Assembly (NCBI GenBank): GCA_028278225.1
Contig: JANQEU010000049.1
Coordinates: 59,332-123,331, forward strand
Length of the DNA: 64,000 nucleotides
Direction: 5' to 3'
Source: Cyclobacteriaceae bacterium
GTDB taxonomy: Bacteria > Bacteroidota > Bacteroidia > Cytophagales > Cyclobacteriaceae
Positions 35,601-44,192 of the stretch are shown here, one piece after another. The position numbers were made by a program, and so were the translations under genes. The stretch's first letter is position 1. Each line of letters begins with the position of its first letter. Below the pieces are notes generated by a model. That model had not been told where the DNA came from and made no database searches. It was given only the letters and a program-made list of their open reading frames with translations.

Positions 35601-38521
35601 TTGCCGCAAGTGCCGCCATTCCAGGGACTTTCAACTGGTACGAAACCCAATTCAGTACCTCAAGTATTTCGAATGTGGAGATTTTAGAAACGCCAGTTCT
35701 GGAATCATCAGAAGATTACTGGGTCAGTATTACAGACCTGAACACTTGTGAAAGTGAAAGGGCTGAAGTACAAGCAACGATCCATCCGATCCCTGAAGAT
35801 CCAATCGCTGAAGATGTGGACAGATGCGGTGAAGGTATCCTCATTATCAATGCTTCGGGTGGATCCGAGGCAGTGAATTACAGGTGGTATGATGCACCTT
35901 CCGGCGGTAATTCATTGTTCATTGGAGAGTCGTTCGAACCTTTTGTATCGGTTACACGAAATTTTTATTTAGATGCTTTAAGTGATGCCAACTGTGTCAG
36001 CAATAACCGCACGGTCGTCACGGTAACGGTCCATCCCTTTCCGGCACCACCAGTCACTTTTGAAGATGAGCATTGTGGTGAAGGTTCAGTTATACTGAAT
36101 GTCGGGGGCTCAGGCGATGGAGGCACCTACAGTTGGTATGCAGATGCTTCAGGAGGCACTCCGTTTCATAGCGGTGAGAGGTGGGAAACTCCGACATTGT
36201 CCGAATCGACTACCTACTACGCGAGCATCGTAAGCGCGGAGGGATGTGAAGGGAACCGGGAGCCCATTACAGCCGTTATCCATGAAATCCCTGACGCTCC
36301 AACCGGAACGCCTGGATCGAACTGTGGCGCAGGAAGCATCGATCTAAGTGTATCAAGTGAAATATCCGGAGTGTTCAACTGGTATGAAACGGAGTTCAGC
36401 AGCACGAGTATCTTCGAAGGACAATACTTCAGTTCCCCTTTACTGAACGAATCAAGATCCTATTGGACAAGTATCACCGATGACAACGGTTGCGAAGGTA
36501 CCAGATCAGAGATCAATGCAACAATAAATGCCATACCGGATGTCCCGGTATCTCCTGATACAGCACGCTGTGGACCCGGTGATGTGATACTGATCGTCTC
36601 TGAGAGCGTCAAGAATGTTATTTACGAGTGGTTCGACACCAACACAGGGATCGAGCCGATCTCGGAGGGCACTTCGTTAACAGTCAATGTAAGTAGCACA
36701 AGGGATTACTTTGTAGGGATCACCAGTGAAGAAGGTTGCTCAGGTTTCCGAAAACAGGTAAGAGCAACCGTCAATTCCGTTCCTGATATCCCATCCGTGG
36801 TGAGTAATGATATTTGCGGAAGCGGAGCAATAGCGTTGTCGGCCGGTGGAGCACCGACAGGCGGTAATTATCGCTGGTACGAGGATGACGATGATCCCGA
36901 TACCCTGGCGACAGGCAGTACATTCGAGACGCCCGAACTGGTCAACAGTACCAGTTACTTTGTAAGCATAATGACTCCGGAAGGTTGCGAAGGACAACGT
37001 GAAGAAGTCTTTGCGACGGTCAACAACATACCAGAGCGACCCGTTGGAGATGATGCCTCCAGGTGCGGGCCTGGGCCGTCCACCTTATCGGTGAGTTCCT
37101 CGGTCACCAATCCACGTTTTAACTGGTATTTTGAAGAGAACGGAGGTAATCCATTTGCCAATGGTGAAGCTTATACCATCGCAAACTTGACGGAAACCAC
37201 TTCTTATTGGGTCTCTGTCGTTTCGGAAACCGGATGCGAAAGCTCCAGGGAACGAGTAACGGCAGAATATGTGGACATCACTCCGATAGAGATCGGCCAG
37301 GATACAACGCTTTGTATCAACTCAGCAAAGCTGGATCTATTTGAGGATGTATCAATCCATGGAGGAGTATTTACAGGGAGCGGTGTGATCAACGGGGAGT
37401 TCCATCCATCTGTTGCAGGTGCGGGGACACATGCAATTACCTACAGCTTGGTGAATCCTGTGGGATGTGCAACGGAAGGAAGCCGCATCATCGCGGTCAT
37501 TTCAGATCAATCCGGTGGAGAAAGCCTGGACATTGGAGAAGTTGAATATCCGGTTTGCATGAATGAAGGAACCATTGACCTGACGCTGTTCCCCAATATT
37601 CCTGACGGTTCATGGACCGGCTCTGGTGTAACCCTTGGAGTATTCGATCCATTAGTTGCCGGGGAAGGACCAAATACACTGACCTATACAGTCCAAGTCA
37701 ATGGGTGTACGGCCATTAAGGAAAAGGAAATGGTCGTGTTGGCCGTTCCAGACATTCCCGTTGTGAATGCTGATAGTATCGTAGTTTGTGCGGGAGGAAC
37801 AGGGGAACTCAGCGCCTCGGGTGGAACACCCGGAACGATATACAGATGGTTTTTAGAAGGTGGCACCGAGAGTTTTGGGACAGGAGAGACCATCGTTTTC
37901 ACACCTGATCAAAGTGGGTTGATCAGAGTCCAGGCTGAAAATGCCTTCGGCTGTGTTTCCGAGTTTGTGGAAGTGACGGTTGAGGTTTCGGAGATCCATG
38001 CGGATTTCGATGCGTCCAAGTATGAAGTAACACTTGGCGAGCGAGTGGATTTTATATCAAATCTGGACAAGGCTGACAGTTATTTATGGGATTTTGGAGA
38101 TGAACTGACATCCAGTGAATCCAAACCTTCTCACTATTATTATGACGAGGGATCTTTCACTGTAAGCCTTAATGTAACAACTGGGGATTGTAAAGTGAAT
38201 GTTGTGAAGGAGAACCTTATTTCCGTAAGTACAGAGGAAGTGGAAGAAGTGCTGGGGCTGGATGATCCAAACTTCCAGGTTTTGGCATATCCGGTCCCAT
38301 TTTCCGATGAAATTGCATTGAAGGTAGAAGTTAGGAAACCAGGAACAATGCATGTCGATGTCTATGATTTGAGTGGAATCAAGGTGCTTGGGAAGGTCAG
38401 GTATCTGGACAAAGGTGAACATCTAATAATGATGGATGGGACGTCGCTTCCCGGAGGTCTTTATTTGGTGAAGGTGAAGGGAAGTGAAATGATAAGGGAG
38501 GTAAAGGTTGTGAAACGATAG
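32681..38521 (+). CDS. Giant repeat adhesin with T9SS sorting domain
   Basis: A 1946-residue secreted surface protein. It has a signal peptide (IGKIILIIVVVTAQISMDAQ), Ig-like/SprB-like segments up to about residue 465, then about 13 tandem units of roughly 83 residues, each beginning with a Cys-Gly signature such as RCGPGTVTLSASGG and containing a Y-x-W-Y/F core (YRWYADESGGSSF) and a YYVS/YWVS strand. A PKD-like domain (YLWDFGDELTSSESKPSHYY) follows, and the C-terminus is a T9SS type A sorting domain (YPVPFSDEIALKV ... GLYLVKVKG). It is therefore exported by the type IX system and attached to or released from the cell surface. Being directly downstream of traO, it may serve contact between mating cells. 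The unit-to-unit divergence indicates an old tandem duplication. Confidence 0.9.
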   Translation: MMKSIGKIILIIVVVTAQISMDAQPFRDDPPNVTDKILAKDQGTLVLFDLGDQCISGTCYGCTFWEVNVYGYGCENSSSCNQVPELSNTSSVDYGSVTFSNSSTGTYIYNVMQLYQTVEPDVSCDVQENGPFEYDVFNIVVIDWQWTGTISYCEGENDIVNLDNIISHADGVSYSGPGVVGNTWNPQDAGSGTHTITASKSFSNGTQTISLQATVHPNPSVSFADPSAFCKTDSDPDLTNWINISGGTFSHSHGNSLDLYGSANENIDIASSTPGSYQVTYTYTDENGCSNSSTANITIDPIITIDAGANQEACENSGQITLVAATSGVSWECVDCDYVVDGKFDSDIAPPGTYTIRASKTEGACSDTDDKTFTVKALPVVEAGPGLTKCINDGTFSLTGASPTGGVWTASCSGCLGGSAFDPNAAGAGEHTVTYTYTNAGGCVNSDFRSITVIALPDANEISVTEDERCGDGEVDLQASLSGHTLKWYSNPSGGSTLHTGNSYSPTIATGTSTYYVEAINGDGCISPSRKPVTATAYEVPLEPNTSDGSRCGPGTVTLSASGGIQGATYEWFENPTGGSSLHSGPSFQTPSLSSSRSYYVEAVSADGCISPTRATADAVIQSIPGGPTVFDGSRCGPGTVSLSVGGAPSGGDYRWYADESGGSSFNNSSSWVTPSLNATTSYWVSIVTAEQCEGPRSEITATIYSVPNAPTSVNGERCGNGTVDLSANAEVSGTYNWYETTFSTTIIHSGQQFTTPTLTDSRSYWVSITDGNGCESPRTEVLATLNPVPSAPDAVSVGRCGPGEVTIMASGGIENAVYKWYDNPTGGSALYTGAIYEPDVTVTRNFYVSATSPEICTSTSRTAVTVTIHPFPGPPVTFDNSRCGDGSVMLNAGGAQADGSYRWYENESGGTSFNDIETWETPVLGASRDYYVSIVSPYGCEGNRESVTAIIHEIPPMPDVVPMERCGEGTLELAASAAIPGTFNWYETQFSTSSISNVEILETPVLESSEDYWVSITDLNTCESERAEVQATIHPIPEDPIAEDVDRCGEGILIINASGGSEAVNYRWYDAPSGGNSLFIGESFEPFVSVTRNFYLDALSDANCVSNNRTVVTVTVHPFPAPPVTFEDEHCGEGSVILNVGGSGDGGTYSWYADASGGTPFHSGERWETPTLSESTTYYASIVSAEGCEGNREPITAVIHEIPDAPTGTPGSNCGAGSIDLSVSSEISGVFNWYETEFSSTSIFEGQYFSSPLLNESRSYWTSITDDNGCEGTRSEINATINAIPDVPVSPDTARCGPGDVILIVSESVKNVIYEWFDTNTGIEPISEGTSLTVNVSSTRDYFVGITSEEGCSGFRKQVRATVNSVPDIPSVVSNDICGSGAIALSAGGAPTGGNYRWYEDDDDPDTLATGSTFETPELVNSTSYFVSIMTPEGCEGQREEVFATVNNIPERPVGDDASRCGPGPSTLSVSSSVTNPRFNWYFEENGGNPFANGEAYTIANLTETTSYWVSVVSETGCESSRERVTAEYVDITPIEIGQDTTLCINSAKLDLFEDVSIHGGVFTGSGVINGEFHPSVAGAGTHAITYSLVNPVGCATEGSRIIAVISDQSGGESLDIGEVEYPVCMNEGTIDLTLFPNIPDGSWTGSGVTLGVFDPLVAGEGPNTLTYTVQVNGCTAIKEKEMVVLAVPDIPVVNADSIVVCAGGTGELSASGGTPGTIYRWFLEGGTESFGTGETIVFTPDQSGLIRVQAENAFGCVSEFVEVTVEVSEIHADFDASKYEVTLGERVDFISNLDKADSYLWDFGDELTSSESKPSHYYYDEGSFTVSLNVTTGDCKVNVVKENLISVSTEEVEEVLGLDDPNFQVLAYPVPFSDEIALKVEVRKPGTMHVDVYDLSGIKVLGKVRYLDKGEHLIMMDGTSLPGGLYLVKVKGSEMIREVKVVKR

Positions 38522-38539
38522 GGGGATGGAAAGGAGTCA

Positions 38540-39253
38540 GTGAAGGCTGTCGTACAAATCATACTGGCATTTGCCCTTACATCGCTCGTACCCTCTTGTT
38601 TGAGGATTAATAACATTGAAGATCTCAATTCGTCACCAATACTAGTATTAGATGGGATAGATAGTTTGGACGTTATAATGGATTCGGTAAAGATCTCCGA
38701 AGCCAATCCCTATCCCTACTATGACATAAAACTTACATTGAAGGATGTTGATGATAATATTTCTACTGTTGAATATCATTTGACAGTGGGGGGCGGGAAT
38801 CTGTTCTATCAAGGTTCACGGATTGAAGAAGGTTCGTTTTCTCCGGATAAGGGTGGGTTTATGAGCCTCAAATATGAACCACTGGTCGTTGGAGAACATG
38901 AATTGATATTCAAGGTAAAGGATGTCTTTGATCTGGAAGATACCGGTACTCTCCGGTTACTATCATTTGGTAATATACCTCCGGTTGCACAATTGACGCT
39001 GACTAAACCTGATGTACAGCATGATCCCCTAGAATATATCATTGATGCTTCTGGGAGCTATGATCCGGATGCCAGGTTCGGTGGGGGGATAGCCGAGTAT
39101 GAATATGTCTTCCTGGGAAGAGAGGTATCACTAAACAAAAGTTCGATCACGGTTATTTTTCCAGAGGGGGGGATGTATGAGATCAGTATCAGGGTAGTGG
39201 ATAATGATGTGGAGTGGAGTGAGTGGCTTACAGAGTCATTCTTGATTGAATAG
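38540..39253 (+). CDS. PKD-like lipoprotein downstream of adhesin
   Basis: A 237-residue lipoprotein starting at GTG (38540) with AAGGAG at 38531-38536. The signal ends in a lipobox (TSLVPSC), then two beta-sandwich-like segments follow: KDVDDNISTVEYHLTVGGG and a PKD-like DASGSYDPDARFGGGIAEYE. It begins 18 bases after the adhesin gene, so the two are probably co-expressed. It may hold or present the adhesin at the outer membrane. No tra family I know matches. Confidence 0.8.
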   Translation: MKAVVQIILAFALTSLVPSCLRINNIEDLNSSPILVLDGIDSLDVIMDSVKISEANPYPYYDIKLTLKDVDDNISTVEYHLTVGGGNLFYQGSRIEEGSFSPDKGGFMSLKYEPLVVGEHELIFKVKDVFDLEDTGTLRLLSFGNIPPVAQLTLTKPDVQHDPLEYIIDASGSYDPDARFGGGIAEYEYVFLGREVSLNKSSITVIFPEGGMYEISIRVVDNDVEWSEWLTESFLIE

Positions 39254-39400
39254 GTGAGTCACTATCCTGAATCAATCTCTTAAATTGATATTTTTACTTC
39301 TTCGGTCAGCATTTGAAGAAATGGTCTCAGGAAAACCGCTCCTTTTCATATTTAAAGTAAAACATTCCATTTGCCCATTATTTGTTTCGATCTTTATTGC

Positions 39401-39862
39401 ATGGGCTGGTATACGGAACTAAAAATTGGAAATCAACACTTTTGGAGTTGGAGAAAACATTTACCCATTGAAGCTCCCTTGCTCTTTTACGGAAAACATA
39501 GATCTATCAATACCGATACGGAATATGATATTGAAGCTGACGTATTCGTAGGACTAGAGGCAACTGCAGGTCAGGTAATTTCAAATTTGGATCAACTAGG
39601 ACTAACATTAGAATTTTTTACTAGTATTTATGCAACGTTTCGGTCAGGATTGATTGGTTGGGGCTTAGCCAGGTTTCAAGGAATGAAAGTGGTTTATGAG
39701 CATATAAAAAATGACTCAAGCTCCAGAAAAATGATTCGCGATATCAATGGCTGGATTGACAAGGTAACTAAAGGTAATCCAAGCAATGATATTAAGTGCG
39801 CTATCGAATTGGTAAAGAGTGATATAAAATTAGAATCGGACTACCCTGAAGATGAATCTTAA
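39401..39862 (+). CDS. Hypothetical protein paired with a restriction endonuclease
   Basis: About 153 residues from the ATG at 39401 (MGWYTELKIGNQHFWSWRKH). The first 20 residues resemble the short N-terminal motif (MGSY-x-L-x-I) of proteins linked to HEPN/Toprim domains, but I cannot confirm this. The rest is helical (VISNLDQLGLTLEFFTSIYA). It lies 8 bases before the nuclease gene and reads as the first half of a two-gene cassette. It may be the sensor or inhibitor of the nuclease. Confidence 0.55.
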   Translation: MGWYTELKIGNQHFWSWRKHLPIEAPLLFYGKHRSINTDTEYDIEADVFVGLEATAGQVISNLDQLGLTLEFFTSIYATFRSGLIGWGLARFQGMKVVYEHIKNDSSSRKMIRDINGWIDKVTKGNPSNDIKCAIELVKSDIKLESDYPEDES

Positions 39863-39870
39863 TACCTGGT

Positions 39871-40683
39871 TTGGATAGTATTAAGACTAATTACCTCAAA
39901 GAACCAAAAGTACTTGAGGCCACCACCTTTGGGCTGTTTTTATCATATGCGCGTTCCTATTTGCCAGAAATTGCATGGTTACTAGAGATAAGATTGATTT
40001 TAGAAACTATTGATAAACGCTCCAAGTTGAAACTTGACTTGAAGGAGTGGATTTTTGAAGGCGGTCCTACAAATGTTATTGAGGACTCTATTAATACTTT
40101 AGGTCAAAAAGCAAAAACTTACACAAAAGCGTTTAACGCAATACTTGGAGGAAATGAAACTTTTAACTTAGAATATGATAGGGTTCAGCTTACTCAAAAA
40201 TGGCTTGAACTTAAGGAATTAGGAAAAGGTGACAATGAGAAGGGAATAAAACTTGAAGAATTCGTTGCCAACCTATTTCACCATAAGTTTGGATTTTCTG
40301 TATTGAAAAAAAATCTTCTTGTGGAAACTCAAGAGTTAGACATAATCCTAAAAAATACCTCCTATAATAATTTTTTAAAATCCTTGAATAGTCCATTCAT
40401 TTTGGTAGAGTGCAAGAATTGGATTACGACCGTAGGTGTTTCAGAAGCGCGCGTGTTTGAAAGTAAATATCGGGAAGCAGGTAATAAGGTCAATCTAGGG
40501 ATCTTCATAACTCTTAATGGGATTTCCAAGCCTTTCAAAACTCATTTGAATAATCTCATTAGAGATGGAATTAATCTAGTTGTTATTGATGAGCAAGAGA
40601 TTGAGAGATTTCTTTATAGTGAAAAACTGGATGTCGGACTTTGGCTTGAAGAAGTAGTGTCAAATCAGTTTATCTTGAAATGA
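39871..40683 (+). CDS. Mrr-like restriction endonuclease
   Basis: A 270-residue protein starting at TTG (39871), the first usable start after the preceding stop. Residues about 120-260 form a PD-(D/E)XK nuclease: KLEEFVANLFHHKFGFSVL, Asp157 in QELDIIL, E180-C-K182 in ILVECKNW, and the later IFITLNGISKPF. These residues match the Mrr-like family. The N-terminal part is helical and unassigned. With its upstream partner it is probably a small defence cassette. Confidence 0.75.
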   Translation: MDSIKTNYLKEPKVLEATTFGLFLSYARSYLPEIAWLLEIRLILETIDKRSKLKLDLKEWIFEGGPTNVIEDSINTLGQKAKTYTKAFNAILGGNETFNLEYDRVQLTQKWLELKELGKGDNEKGIKLEEFVANLFHHKFGFSVLKKNLLVETQELDIILKNTSYNNFLKSLNSPFILVECKNWITTVGVSEARVFESKYREAGNKVNLGIFITLNGISKPFKTHLNNLIRDGINLVVIDEQEIERFLYSEKLDVGLWLEEVVSNQFILK

Positions 40684-40725
40684 CTTAAAAAGCATGATGG
40701 ACATGCAAGATAAGGCTCACACCAA

Positions 40726-40766
40726 TTTGCATCCACTCTTTCCTCCCCTTTTGCCCTAGATGCAAA
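40726..40766. repeat. Hairpin element, copy 1
   Basis: TTTGCATC (40726-40733) and GATGCAAA (40759-40766) are perfect inverted repeats around a pyrimidine-rich loop, followed by a GTGCTCTGATTA-like tail. A similar copy lies at 41628-41671. The element is just downstream of the endonuclease gene. Confidence 0.6.
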
Positions 40767-40948
40767 CGTGCTCTGATTACTAGATAACGTAGATGTGTAG
40801 GTTACATAGTGTTATAAGCTCAATTCAAAAACTTTTATTGTCTACCCAAGCACATTGACAACTCAACTGAAACTAATGTTGACAATTTTTAAGTAATATC
40901 ATGAGCAATTGCATAGATTCGAATTATTCACGTACATAATTTGGAAAA

Positions 40949-41616
40949 ATGAAATACATTCATTGGTTGGTAATTCTGATTTCATGTGGTCAAGTTCCAA
41001 GTGACAATTCTTCATTTACATGTGCAACAAGATCTGTTGATTTCGGAAGTTCTGAAATATGTCTTCCTAAGATTCTTGGGATGATTGAATGTGCGGAAGA
41101 AGACAAAATTAAAACCTGGGCAAGAAGTTTTGAATTAGATGTAAATCAGTACTTAGCTTACTATCTAAGTGAAGACTCATATAACCGTCTGGGTATAGCT
41201 GATATCGATGATTATGCCATTTTAATGAGCCCTAAATCAATAAAAGATTATACCGCAACATCAAAAGATTTGACCTGGTTGGAAGACAATCTAGTCAAAG
41301 AGCTAAAAAAATTGATTTTAAAAAATACATCGAAGAGGTGGAATACAAATCGGAAAATGAAATTGAAATTGGCAGGCCGGCAATCTTGGAAAGATATGAG
41401 TTGAATGAAATCTCATCCACCAATGTGATGCTTATGAAAAGCAATATCAACGGTCAAATTAAATATATGATTTCCATGATGAATATTATGCTCATTAAGG
41501 AACGTTTATTGATGTTGACATATTACATCAATTACAACGGGATAGAATCAGTCCACGAAGCAAAAAAGAAGAATGATTATATTTTATCTCTTTTCATTAC
41601 TTATAACATGCAATGA
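40949..41616 (+). pseudogene. Frameshifted lipoprotein gene (or programmed -1 frameshift)
   Basis: Reading starts at 40949 with a lipoprotein signal (MKYIHWLVILISCGQ, lipid Cys13). The frame runs to a run of seven A at 41305-41311, and beyond it the conserved-looking continuation (IDFKKYIEEVEYKSENEIEI) lies in the -1 frame and ends at 41616. The in-frame codons at the junction are CTA AAA AAA, which gives the slippery heptamer A AAA AAA. The joined product would be about 223 residues. It may be a broken gene, a sequencing error in a homopolymer, or a programmed frameshift. Function unknown. Confidence 0.6.
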
Positions 41617-41627
41617 AATCAAATACA

Positions 41628-41671
41628 TTTTGCATCCCCTCTCTCATTCCCTTCTGGTCTTTGATGCAAAA
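41628..41671. repeat. Hairpin element, copy 2
   Basis: TTTTGCATC (41628-41636) and GATGCAAAA (41663-41671) are perfect inverted repeats with a pyrimidine-rich loop and a GGTGCTTCTGATAATT tail, resembling copy 1 at 40726-40766. The two copies bracket the frameshifted lipoprotein gene. Confidence 0.6.
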
Positions 41672-41933
41672 TGGGTGCTTCTGATAATTCTGAACAATGA
41701 GCTGCTAACTTACCTAATTTTGTAACCCCCCTTTCAATAGTTCCCGAATTCCAATTAAAAGCATATGTGAGCTATTGCTCACCTGGCCAGCCCAAAGCAA
41801 GAGATCCTGACTACTAATGCCTGAGAATCAAATATTTGGAGTTTATCTGAACTATGATCCGAAATGCATCAAAATAGTAGGATACGGAACGTTAAAAAAC
41901 TAGTGTCTACTTGCCTACATATAAAATTTTTAA

Positions 41934-42089
41934 CTATCTCGTTCCTTCAAGAATTTGAATACCTTCCTGTTCATCAATGATACCTTTGTCCACTAAGAAC
42001 CTAATTAGGGTTAGCAGTGTGCTCGCTAACTTAGAGGTGCTAAGATCTGCCGTACCCCATATGTGTGCTTTTTCGTCAAATTCACCCAT
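41934..42089 (-). CDS. Small hypothetical protein (51 aa)
   Basis: A short frame from ATG at 42089 to TAG at 41934, encoding MGEFDEKAHIWGTADLSTSK followed by a helical segment and ending ILEGTR. The composition is protein-like (amphipathic helix LLTLIRFLVDKGIIDEQEG). It lies alone between the lipoprotein and the metalloprotease operon. Small regulatory protein possible; unsupported by any family. Confidence 0.45.
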   Translation of the reverse strand: MGEFDEKAHIWGTADLSTSKLASTLLTLIRFLVDKGIIDEQEGIQILEGTR

Positions 42090-42351
42090 AGCTTAATCAA
42101 TTAGTTTGCATAACAATTTAAGTATTATTTATATAAATCAGTTATAAATAAATCACTTTAGTTAATTAGAAGATGGTCTTCATGTCCTCACCCCAGGTAT
42201 TTTATAACATTGGATTTGGAAATAGAGTCCTTGACTTTGATAATGATTAGATCAGCCTAAACCATCGAAATCTTATGAAAGATCGTAAGTGGCTTAAGTA
42301 GCGCGAATAGAAATCTGTAAACAAAAAATGTGGGTTTTATTTAACTCACTA

Positions 42352-43122
42352 TCAGTAATCCCACAAAATGCTCATAACAAAATTGAACCTGTCGGAATAA
42401 AAACAGGTTTCAAACAGCTGCTTGTTAGAATCAATATTGTAATCAGTGAACCAGTCATCGGCATAGACCTGTTCAAAATCCTCCTGTTTGATTTGCTTGA
42501 AGAAAAAGTCCCCAGCAACAGTATTCACCGGTACCTTGGTATTGTACGGAGGCAAATAAGTAAAGGGAAAATCTTCACTCTTCCTATACCATTTGATAAA
42601 ACTGTTTTGTGAGAAGATCAAGGTAAGTGGATAGAGCCCAAGATTGAAGTACTTTAAGGCGGTAGCGGTAATGCTTGTATTGAACTCCTCTGCCAGATCT
42701 TCAATTAATTGTCGGCTAAAACCTTCATCATCACAGTATTGTCTAACTAAGTGCTCAGGCAATAATATCTCTGACGCAAAATGATTGGCCTCAATCTCAT
42801 GAACACCGCTCTTATACCAATCTAATAAGGTTCTGTCATCATCGGTAAAGATTCGCTTGATTCCCTTATGCATTTCGAAATGACCCAGCTCATGAGAGGC
42901 TACGTGCCTTATTTTACCAGGATAATCGATTTGTGAATTCACCGTGATTTTGGCTTTATAATCACCGAAGACTATACGGCCATCAGCATTATCCATTGGA
43001 GCTAACTTAAAACTTGCTCCACGTCCAGTAATTATTTTTTCAATGGGAATTTCATTAGGTGAATTACTAATTCCTATTTCTTCCATAAGACGACGGGCCA
43101 CTAGGGTACCCTTATTTATCAT
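42352..43122 (-). CDS. ImmA/IrrE-type zinc metallopeptidase
   Basis: A 256-residue protease with the gluzincin motif HELGH at residues 77-81 (VASHELGHFEMHKG) and the third ligand region EIEANHFASEILLPEHLV. ImmA/IrrE proteases cleave repressors or anti-sigma-like partners to switch on gene expression. It starts inside the end of the 137-residue gene (11-base overlap), so the two are co-translated, and a sigma-like gene lies first in the operon. A regulated-proteolysis switch is likely. Confidence 0.85.
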   Translation of the reverse strand: MINKGTLVARRLMEEIGISNSPNEIPIEKIITGRGASFKLAPMDNADGRIVFGDYKAKITVNSQIDYPGKIRHVASHELGHFEMHKGIKRIFTDDDRTLLDWYKSGVHEIEANHFASEILLPEHLVRQYCDDEGFSRQLIEDLAEEFNTSITATALKYFNLGLYPLTLIFSQNSFIKWYRKSEDFPFTYLPPYNTKVPVNTVAGDFFFKQIKQEDFEQVYADDWFTDYNIDSNKQLFETCFYSDRFNFVMSILWDY

Positions 43123-43525
43123 CTTTTTTCTGATCCATCTGTTCCATTAATTTCAGCAACCCTTCTTCCTCAAGAACTTTTTTGAGATCATCCTGACTTA
43201 GGGTTTCTAGTTTGCTGTAAAGGGCAGACGATTGACGCAGGTTGGGGATGAGTAGATTCAAGGCCGCTACTTCTGAAATGGCTTTCTCTTTCGCTGTTTC
43301 GAGAATTTTCTTCCAAGCCATTTCTTCCAGGGTCTTCTCCTTCTCTTCATTGATTGCAGATTGTCTCAGCAACTTCATCTTACGGATGAGCGCAAGACCA
43401 TCACTTGTCAGTTTTTCTGTATCAACTCCCTTTTCCTTTAGGTAGTTATCGGCAACATTAGCGTCTTTACTGACGGCATAAGCAACATCCTCTACTAACC
43501 TGTTTATAGCTTTTTTGTCATCCAT
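43112..43525 (-). CDS. Helical protein between sigma-like and metalloprotease genes
   Basis: A 137-residue, highly charged, all-helical protein (INRLVEDVAYAVSKDANVAD, then EEMAWKKILETAKEKAISEV). It has no signal or recognised domain. It overlaps the metalloprotease gene and starts 14 bases after the sigma-like gene. It could be the substrate or inhibitor of the protease, or an antitoxin. Confidence 0.65.
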   Translation of the reverse strand: MDDKKAINRLVEDVAYAVSKDANVADNYLKEKGVDTEKLTSDGLALIRKMKLLRQSAINEEKEKTLEEMAWKKILETAKEKAISEVAALNLLIPNLRQSSALYSKLETLSQDDLKKVLEEEGLLKLMEQMDQKKDDK

Positions 43526-43539
43526 TGTGTTACACTAAT

Positions 43540-44121
43540 TTAGTCTTTGTTACCAAAATACTTCGCCGCCTTCTCGAGGCGATTGCTTAAACGTGCCATT
43601 CTACGGTCGTATTCTTCTGGACTTATATTCAACTGCTGACAGATTTCCCGTCTTTTAAGGTCCATCTCAAAAAGTCCTGTAAATATTTCATAAAGATCGT
43701 CTTCCTCGCTTAATACATTCTCCATATGCTTCTTCACTTCTTTCAGATCTACCTGTTGCTCTAACGTAATCTCAGCAAAAGGTAGGCTCTCCTCAAAATT
43801 ATCATCTATGTCATCTGTGAATACATTTTCATCTTTTTTCGAATCTCCTCTTACCAAGTTGCGCATAACATTAAGATTCATATAGGTGACAATACTATCT
43901 ACCGTTAATTCACTCTTCTCAATATCAAACTTTTCAGGCTGCTCTAAAAGACGTGTCAGCGCTTCCATAGAGAAATCTTCTGCTTCCTTTCCAAATGGCA
44001 AGGCCTGATCACCCCTAAACCAGTTGTAGCAATCAATTAGAACTCTTGCGAAGGCAGTGGTTCTTTTCAGAATTTCCTCATGATTCTCTTCAACAAGCTC
44101 AAACAGGCGTTCAACATCCAT
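43540..44121 (-). CDS. Sigma-70-like / DNA-binding protein
   Basis: A 193-residue protein with features of a short sigma-70 family factor: a helical N-terminal part with AEDFSMEALTRLLEQ and a C-terminal region-4-like helix-turn-helix (DLKRREICQQLNISPEEYDR, then RLSNRLEKAAKYF). It leads an operon with a 137-residue protein and an ImmA/IrrE protease. It could direct transcription of cargo genes when the protease releases it. Sequence divergence from standard ECF factors is large. Confidence 0.65.
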   Translation of the reverse strand: MDVERLFELVEENHEEILKRTTAFARVLIDCYNWFRGDQALPFGKEAEDFSMEALTRLLEQPEKFDIEKSELTVDSIVTYMNLNVMRNLVRGDSKKDENVFTDDIDDNFEESLPFAEITLEQQVDLKEVKKHMENVLSEEDDLYEIFTGLFEMDLKRREICQQLNISPEEYDRRMARLSNRLEKAAKYFGNKD

Positions 44122-44167
44122 ACCTATTCAATATAACGCTTTAATAGTATATGTACCCGTCCATAAC

Positions 44168-44192
44168 TTTTTTTGGGTCTGACCCAAAAAAA
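44168..44192. terminator. Palindrome between the sigma-like and YegP genes
   Basis: TTTTTTTGGGT - CTG - ACCCAAAAAAA is a perfect 11-base inverted repeat with a T-run and an A-run, the form of a bidirectional terminator. It sits between two divergent starts, so an operator role is also possible. Confidence 0.5.

Noticed and set aside
34087..37300. Tandem repeats as a CRISPR array
   Set aside because: The roughly 250-base periodicity lies in one long frame and encodes repeated protein domains; there are no short identical repeats with unique spacers. No CRISPR array is seen elsewhere.
36217..37902. Several minus-strand frames inside the adhesin gene
   Set aside because: They are shadows of the repeat-rich coding frame and share its periodicity.
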